From the NCBI GenBank assembly GCA_046349215.1, contig JAXMCV010000001.1:992001-1056000 (forward strand): a stretch of DNA of 64,000 nucleotides. Direction: 5' to 3'. Position numbers and translations under genes: made by a program. Below the pieces are notes generated by a model that ran no database searches, was not told the DNA's origin, and saw only the letters and a program-made list of their open reading frames with translations. The DNA is from JAJXWB01 sp046349215. Lineage in GTDB: Bacteria > Pseudomonadota > Alphaproteobacteria > Rhizobiales > Beijerinckiaceae. Below, piece after piece: positions 58,786-64,000 of this stretch (position 1 is its first letter; each line of letters opens with the position of its first letter).

Positions 58786-61494
58786 ATGGGCGTACGGGCG
58801 CTCGACCGTATCCTGACCCCCAAGTCGATCGCGCTCGTCGGCGCGAGCCCACGGGAGGGTTCGACGGGCCTCGCCCTCTATCAGAACCTCGTCGGGGCGG
58901 GCTTCAAGGGCGAGATCGCGCTGGTCAACCCGCGCTATACCGACGTGGACGGACGAACTTGCGCCGCCAGCGTCTCGGACCTGGCTGCAGCGCCCGACGT
59001 CGTCGTCGTCGCCGCGCCGGTCGAATATGCGCTCAGGCAGATCGAGGAAGCCGAAAAGGCGGGCGTCGCAGGCGCGATCGTCATGACGCGTGACCCGGCC
59101 GGCGCAGGCGGTCCCCTGGATTTGGCGCTGCGCGCGGTCGCGCGGCGCCGAAAGATGCGGATCATCGGCCCGGATTGCCTCGGCGTGATGATGCCGTCGG
59201 TCGGGCTGAACGCGTCATTGTCGGCGAACCATGCGCCGCCCGGAGACCTTGCGCTGCTCTCGCAATCCGGCGCGATCGGCGCGGCGATGGTGACCTGGGC
59301 GCAGTCTCGGCACGTCGGCTTTTCCGGCCTCGTGTCCGCCGGCGAAATGGCCGACGTCGATTTCGGCGACCTTCTCGACTATTTCGCGATGGACAGCGGC
59401 ACGCGCGCCATCCTGCTCTACATCGACAGGCTGGAAGACCCGCAGACCTTCATGTCGGCGGCGCGCGCGGCGGCGCGCGTGAAGCCCGTCATCGTCGCGA
59501 AATCCGGCCGGCACAAGCGCGGACCGCGGGGTGGATCGTCGGTCGCCAACATGGCGGGGCCGGACACCGTCTACGACGCGGCCTTCCGCCGCGCCGGCCT
59601 GCTGCGCGTCGCCGACATCGACGAATTGTTCGACGCCGCCGAAGCGCTCGGCCGCATCAAGCCGTTTCCGGGACGCCGGCTCGCCATCATTTCCAATGGC
59701 GGCGGCCTCGGGCGCCTCGCCGCCGACCGGCTGACCGACATGCGCGGCGCGCTGGCGCCAATGGAGCCCGCGACCTGGGAGAAGCTCGACGCGATCCTGC
59801 CGCCCTCGTCGCGGCGCGAGAATCCGCTCGATCTCGACGGCGACGCCGATCCGCAACGCTTCACCGCGACGATCGGCGCGGCGCTCGCCGACAAGACGAC
59901 CGACGCCGTGATGGTGATCCACGCGCCGAACGCGCTGTCGAAATCGACGGAGATCGCCGAAGCCGTCGTCGCCAGCGTCAAGGACGCGCGCAAGCGCACC
60001 GTTACGCCCAAACCCGTCTTCGCCGTCTGGTTCGGCGCGACGCCGGAGACCGACAAGATATTCGAGGACGCGCGCATCCCGCATTACCAGACCGGCGGCG
60101 TGCGCGGCTTCATGCACATGGTGCGCTGGAACGAGGCGCGCGAATTCATGATGAGCGCGCCGCCGAACCTGCCGACCGATTTCGAGCCGGACATCGAGCG
60201 GGCGCGCGCAGTCGTTCGACAGGCGATCGAACGCGGGCATCGCTGGCTCGCGCCGGTGGAAATGACGACGCTGCTCGACGCCTACGACATTCCGGTCGCG
60301 CCGGCGCGCTTTGCGCGCACGCCGGAGGAAGCCGGCGAACTGGCGCGCCTGTTCATCGCGCGCTCCGGCGCCTGCGTCGTCAAGATCGTGTCGCGCGACA
60401 TCGCCCACAAGTCCGACATCGGCGGCGTCGCGCTCGACCTGCGGACGCCGGATGCGGCGGTCGAAGCGGCGCGCGAGATGATCGCGAGGATCGGCCGCGA
60501 AATTCCGAACGCCACGCTCGAGGGCGTGACGGTCCATCCGATGATCAAGCGGCCGCACGGGCGCGAACTGATCGCCGGCATCGCCGACGATCCGACATTC
60601 GGGCCCGTCATCGTTTTCGGACGCGGCGGCAAGGCGGTGGAAATCATCGAGGATCGCGCGCTGGCGCTGCCGCCGCTCGACCTGTCATTGGCGCACGACA
60701 TGATCCGGCGCACCCGGGTCGCGAACATTCTGGAATTCTACCGCGACGTGCCGCGCGCCGATGTCGATGCCGTGGCGTTGACGCTGGTGAAACTGGCGCA
60801 GCTTGCAGCCGACGTGCCCGAGGTGCGCGAGCTCGATCTCAATCCGCTGCTCGCGGATGAAAGCGGCGTGATGGTCGTCGATGCGCGCATCCGCGTCGAA
60901 GCAGATCCGAAGCAGCGTCCGGGACAGGCGAATCGGCGCTTCGCCGTCGCGCCCTATCCCAAGGATCTCGAGACGACGCTGCGGCTGAAGGACGGCACGG
61001 TCGTCATCGTGCGGCCGGTCCGGCCCGAAGACGAGGAGATGTACCGCGCCTTCTTCGAGACGGTGCCGCAGAACGACCTGCGCCTGCGCTTCTTCGCGCC
61101 CGTGAAATCGTTCAGCCACGCATTTCTCGCGCGTCTCACGCAGATCGACTACGCGCGCGCCTACGCGGTCGCCGCGATCAAGGCGGAAACCGGCGAATTG
61201 CTCGGCGGCGTTCGCCTGATGATGAACGCCGACCTGACCGAGGGCGAATACGCCATCCTGCTCGGGCCGCTCGTGAAAGGCCAGGGACTCGGCTGGCGGC
61301 TCATGGAGATGATGATCGACTACGGACGCAGCATGGGGCTAGAAAAGATCGAGGGACAGGTCCTCACCGAAAACCAGCCGATGCTGCAGATGTGCAAGGC
61401 GCTGGGCTTCCGCCTGCGCGAATCGCGCGACGAACCGGGCGTAACGAACGTGACGCTCGATCTCGCCGAAGGGGACGTGCAGGCTCCGAACTGA
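58786..61494 (+). CDS. ADP-forming acyl-CoA synthetase fused to a GNAT acetyltransferase
   Basis: A 902-residue, four-part protein. The N-terminal CoA-binding domain has 'SIALVGASPREGSTG', followed by the succinyl-CoA-ligase-like part 'LALLSQSGAIGAAMVTWA' and 'LAIISNGGGLGRLAADRL'. An ATP-grasp domain (about residues 480-700) shows 'VKIVSRDIAHKSDIGGVALDL' and 'FGRGGKAVEIIEDRALALPPL'. The C-terminal GNAT has 'LLGPLVKGQGLGWRLMEMM' as acetyl-CoA loop. The arrangement is that of Pat-type protein lysine acetyltransferases, where the ligase part is often only a ligand sensor. It may acetylate and inactivate acyl-CoA synthetases. Confidence 0.93.
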   Translation: MGVRALDRILTPKSIALVGASPREGSTGLALYQNLVGAGFKGEIALVNPRYTDVDGRTCAASVSDLAAAPDVVVVAAPVEYALRQIEEAEKAGVAGAIVMTRDPAGAGGPLDLALRAVARRRKMRIIGPDCLGVMMPSVGLNASLSANHAPPGDLALLSQSGAIGAAMVTWAQSRHVGFSGLVSAGEMADVDFGDLLDYFAMDSGTRAILLYIDRLEDPQTFMSAARAAARVKPVIVAKSGRHKRGPRGGSSVANMAGPDTVYDAAFRRAGLLRVADIDELFDAAEALGRIKPFPGRRLAIISNGGGLGRLAADRLTDMRGALAPMEPATWEKLDAILPPSSRRENPLDLDGDADPQRFTATIGAALADKTTDAVMVIHAPNALSKSTEIAEAVVASVKDARKRTVTPKPVFAVWFGATPETDKIFEDARIPHYQTGGVRGFMHMVRWNEAREFMMSAPPNLPTDFEPDIERARAVVRQAIERGHRWLAPVEMTTLLDAYDIPVAPARFARTPEEAGELARLFIARSGACVVKIVSRDIAHKSDIGGVALDLRTPDAAVEAAREMIARIGREIPNATLEGVTVHPMIKRPHGRELIAGIADDPTFGPVIVFGRGGKAVEIIEDRALALPPLDLSLAHDMIRRTRVANILEFYRDVPRADVDAVALTLVKLAQLAADVPEVRELDLNPLLADESGVMVVDARIRVEADPKQRPGQANRRFAVAPYPKDLETTLRLKDGTVVIVRPVRPEDEEMYRAFFETVPQNDLRLRFFAPVKSFSHAFLARLTQIDYARAYAVAAIKAETGELLGGVRLMMNADLTEGEYAILLGPLVKGQGLGWRLMEMMIDYGRSMGLEKIEGQVLTENQPMLQMCKALGFRLRESRDEPGVTNVTLDLAEGDVQAPN

Positions 61495-61506
61495 GGCGCG
61501 GCGGGT

Positions 61507-64000
61507 TTATTCCGCGAGCACGCGCGTCGGCGGGAACACGACCTCGACCAGAGTGCCTTCGCCCTTGCGGCTCTTGATCGTGAAGGAGGCGCGATTGGCC
61601 TCGACCAGCGCCTTGGTCAGCGGCAGACCGAGGCCAGTGCCCTCGATCTTGCGCGATGTCGCGAGCTGGCGGAACGGCTCGAGCGCGGTTTCCAGTTCGG
61701 AATCGCTCATGCCGACACCCGTGTCCTTGAGACGAATGACGGCATGTCCGGCGTCGGTCAGCGCGGTCGAGACGATAACCTGGCCGCCCGGCTCGTTGAA
61801 CTTGATGGCGTTCGACAGGAGGTTGAGCACGATCTGGCGGATCGAACGCTCGTCGGCGACGATGTTCGGCAGATTGGGCGCCAGCGACAGGCGCAGGATG
61901 ACGCGATCGCGGCTCGCCTGCTGCTGCAATAGCGAAACGCATTCGGAAACGATGGCGTTGGCGTTGACGCTGACGAATTCGAGATCGACCTTGCCGGCCT
62001 CGATCTTGGAGAGGTCGAGCAGGTCGTTGACGAGGCTCAGCACATGCTCGCCGGAGCGATGGATATCGCGCATGTATTCACGATACCGTTCGTTGCCGAC
62101 AGGGCCGAAGCGCTCGTCCATGATGACTTCGGCAAAGCCGAGGATGGCGTTGAGAGGCGTGCGTATCTCGTGGCTGACCTTCGCCAGGAAATCAGACTTC
62201 AGCGCGCTGGCGCGCTCGGCCTCGCGGCGCGCGTCGCCGAGTTCGCGCTCGACCTTCTTCCAGGCGGTCATGTCGCGCAGCACGGCGCAGAATTTCGGCG
62301 TGGAGCCGGCGCCGATGCGGCCCAGCGTCACGAAGAGCGGAATGGAGCCGCCCTGCCGCGCGCGACCGACGATCTCGCGGCCGTCGTTCATGACCGAGGC
62401 TACGCCGCCCTGTTTCACGCCATCGAAATATTGCGCGAGCGCGTCATGGCTTTCCGGCGCGACAAGGCTGGCGAACTGCTCGCCGGCGACCTCGTTCTGG
62501 TCGAAACCGAACAGGGCTTCGCCGGAGCGGTTGAGCGAGAGAATGCGCCCGTCGGCGTCGAGCACGGCGACGCCGTCGGTGGCCGTATCGAGAATGGCGT
62601 GCATTTCGCGCGCTTCGGAATCGCGTTGCCGCACTTCGAGTTCGAGCGCCTTGGCGCGCGCCGTGTCGCCATTGTCGACGGCGCGACGCAGCGTGACGAG
62701 CGTCGCCGGCAGGTCGTCCCAGTCGATGGCCTGCACGCGCGCATCCACCGGCATCAGCGTTCCTTCGCGCGCCTCGATCTGCGCGGCGCCGCTGTCGGGC
62801 GAACGGCCGTGGAACAGGCGGTCCATGCCGCCGGCCGCATGGAAGGCGTCGACGTCGGCATAGTCGAGAAGTTCGAGCAGCGTGCGATTGACAAAGATCG
62901 GCACGTTGAAGCGGCTGACCACGACGCCGACCGGCAGACGCTCGAGCACGGCGCGGGCGTTGCGATCGCCGGGGTCGATCGCCGTTTCGGCGCGCGCCGG
63001 CGGCGCAGCCGGATCGACGATGGCGAGCGGCGGCGCGGCTTCCGCAGCCTGCGTCCGGGCGTCGTCTTGCAACGATTCTTCCGAACGTCCAAAGCGCGCG
63101 ACGAGATCGATGAGATCGCGGGCGCGCTGGTTGGCCGAAGCGGCGCGGTCCTGGTCGTCGTTGTGGTCCGGTTCGGCAGGCTTGTCCTCCGCGACGGGTT
63201 CGGCGCCGAGCGTGCGCGCGATTTCCTCGAAGGCGGATTTCTCGGTCGGCGTCAGGCCGGCCATGTTGAGCGCGTGATTGTTCTGGTTGGGCCGCAGCGG
63301 CACGACCTTGGCCGAGCCTTGCGAGGGCTGCGCCTCGGCGACAGGGGACTCGTCCGCTTCCTCCGGTTCGGCGACCTCGTCGACGCCGGGTGCGTCGAGT
63401 GCGGGAACTTCGTCCTGCATCTCGTCGCCCTGCCCGGCCGCGTCGACGGCGTCGCGCTCGTCGTCGCGATAGACGGGCGCGCCGGCGTCGGTCAGCGAAA
63501 CGATCTCTGCCGAAGCCGGTTCGTCTTCGTCCTGCGGCGCGACGGGCGCTTCGGGGGCGGCAGCGATTTCCGTCTGCGGCGGCGCGTCGGCGATGCGCGG
63601 CGGTTCGGCCTGCGCGTCCTCGACGGCGCGCGGCATGTCGACAACGAGCGCCGCCGGCGGCGTCGCGGCGACTGCGTCCGGTTCCGGCGCCGGCGTTTCC
63701 GTCTCGATGTCCCGCGCGATGCGTTCGGGGTGGATCAGGCCGAAGCCGCGAAAGCCGAGAAAATTCTCGTCGGCGTCGAAGACGGGCGCCGCGCCGAGCG
63801 TCACCGGCGCGAGATGCGCGCCGTCGCCCGCAGGCCAGCGAACCTCGACGCCGCTCCATGTATCGCGCGCGCCGAGCGCGGCGGCGATACGTCCCTCCGG
63901 ATCGAGCCCCATGTCGCGCGCGACATCGACGAAGCTGCGCCCGACGAGATCCGCATTCTGCGCGCCGATCGTTTCGGCCAGGGCGGGCGCGACCGAGGCG
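61507..64000 (-). CDS. PAS-domain sensor histidine kinase, DivJ/PleC/PdhS-like (cut by window end)
   Basis: At least 830 residues; the N-terminus lies beyond the window, as the frame is open to 64000. A PAS-like segment sits near the cut end. A long acidic, Ala/Pro/Glu-rich region follows, then a second and a third PAS ('AILDTATDGVAVLDADGRILSLNRSGEALFGF'). The HisKA domain has 'KVSHEIRTPLNAILGFAEVI' with the phospho-His, followed by 'ERFGPVGNERYREYM', the segment that marks kinases acting on DivK. The ATPase has 'LLSNAIKFNEPGG', 'DTGVGM' and 'GTGLGLPLTKAL'. No membrane helix is visible, so it is probably cytosolic, as PdhS is. Confidence 0.9.
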   Translation of the reverse strand, partial: ASVAPALAETIGAQNADLVGRSFVDVARDMGLDPEGRIAAALGARDTWSGVEVRWPAGDGAHLAPVTLGAAPVFDADENFLGFRGFGLIHPERIARDIETETPAPEPDAVAATPPAALVVDMPRAVEDAQAEPPRIADAPPQTEIAAAPEAPVAPQDEDEPASAEIVSLTDAGAPVYRDDERDAVDAAGQGDEMQDEVPALDAPGVDEVAEPEEADESPVAEAQPSQGSAKVVPLRPNQNNHALNMAGLTPTEKSAFEEIARTLGAEPVAEDKPAEPDHNDDQDRAASANQRARDLIDLVARFGRSEESLQDDARTQAAEAAPPLAIVDPAAPPARAETAIDPGDRNARAVLERLPVGVVVSRFNVPIFVNRTLLELLDYADVDAFHAAGGMDRLFHGRSPDSGAAQIEAREGTLMPVDARVQAIDWDDLPATLVTLRRAVDNGDTARAKALELEVRQRDSEAREMHAILDTATDGVAVLDADGRILSLNRSGEALFGFDQNEVAGEQFASLVAPESHDALAQYFDGVKQGGVASVMNDGREIVGRARQGGSIPLFVTLGRIGAGSTPKFCAVLRDMTAWKKVERELGDARREAERASALKSDFLAKVSHEIRTPLNAILGFAEVIMDERFGPVGNERYREYMRDIHRSGEHVLSLVNDLLDLSKIEAGKVDLEFVSVNANAIVSECVSLLQQQASRDRVILRLSLAPNLPNIVADERSIRQIVLNLLSNAIKFNEPGGQVIVSTALTDAGHAVIRLKDTGVGMSDSELETALEPFRQLATSRKIEGTGLGLPLTKALVEANRASFTIKSRKGEGTLVEVVFPPTRVLAE

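Overview
The window is about 64 kb of GC-rich DNA, densely coded on both strands. It reads as a chromosome segment of an alphaproteobacterium, most likely of the Hyphomicrobiales (Rhizobiales). Markers for this are the hisZ-hisG pair with a separate alphaproteobacterial-type hisS, an ileS-lspA-M16 peptidase block, glnK-amtB, a groESL operon with a CIRCE element, a histidine kinase with the DivJ/PleC/PdhS-type dimerisation segment, a TorF-type porin, and dispersed palindromic repeats of a kind common in rhizobial genomes. The genus cannot be fixed from the sequence. No rRNA, tRNA, CRISPR array, prophage or classical IS was seen.

Layout. 1-7 kb: end of a membrane protein, small proteins, a GST, a periplasmic MBL-fold protein, ileS-lspA and a secreted hypothetical. 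7-15 kb: a paired active/inactive M16 peptidase, an FkbM-type methyltransferase, mutL, ohr, hisZ-hisG. 15-24 kb: NnrU, META, DUF1214 and DUF1254 proteins, hisS, an SbmA/BacA-like ABC exporter, a class III aminotransferase and an IHF-like protein. 24-32 kb: groEL-groES, a sulfatase/LTA synthase-like enzyme, a flippase and an L,D-transpeptidase. 32-36 kb: DUF2076 protein, TorF porin, amtB-glnK behind a sigma54-like promoter. 36-44.4 kb: a small GIY-YIG nuclease gene enclosed by inverted palindromic repeats, glcD-glcE-DUF2585-glcF, and divergent lutABC. 44.4-53.5 kb: the most accessory-looking part, with an autotransporter remnant, a mandelate racemase-type enzyme, a Sel1 protein, and a LysR-headed block with a haloalkane dehalogenase. 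53.5-64 kb: a second L,D-transpeptidase, two tandem four-cysteine secreted proteins, PilZ and DUF2147 proteins, an acyl-CoA dehydrogenase, a CoA ligase/acetyltransferase fusion, and a large sensor kinase cut by the window end.

How the parts work together. ileS-lspA, hisZ-hisG, hisS, mutL and groESL are housekeeping. GlnK and AmtB form the ammonium uptake and nitrogen-sensing pair. GlcDEF (glycolate or D-2-hydroxyacid oxidation) and LutABC (L-lactate oxidation) face away from each other across about 120 bp and make one 2-hydroxyacid oxidation locus. Two L,D-transpeptidases, the lipid-linked flippase, the LTA synthase-like enzyme and the SbmA-like exporter point to active envelope remodelling. 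Several neighbouring genes overlap by ATGA or GTGA, which suggests translational coupling.

The most interesting candidate for an undescribed system is the 401-bp unit at 36371-36771. It consists of a single 97-residue GIY-YIG nuclease gene between 33-bp inverted repeats that differ at one base. A gene-less pair of the same repeats lies next to it. Each repeat can fold into an 8-bp hairpin with a GNRA-type loop, and the differences among the four copies preserve that structure.
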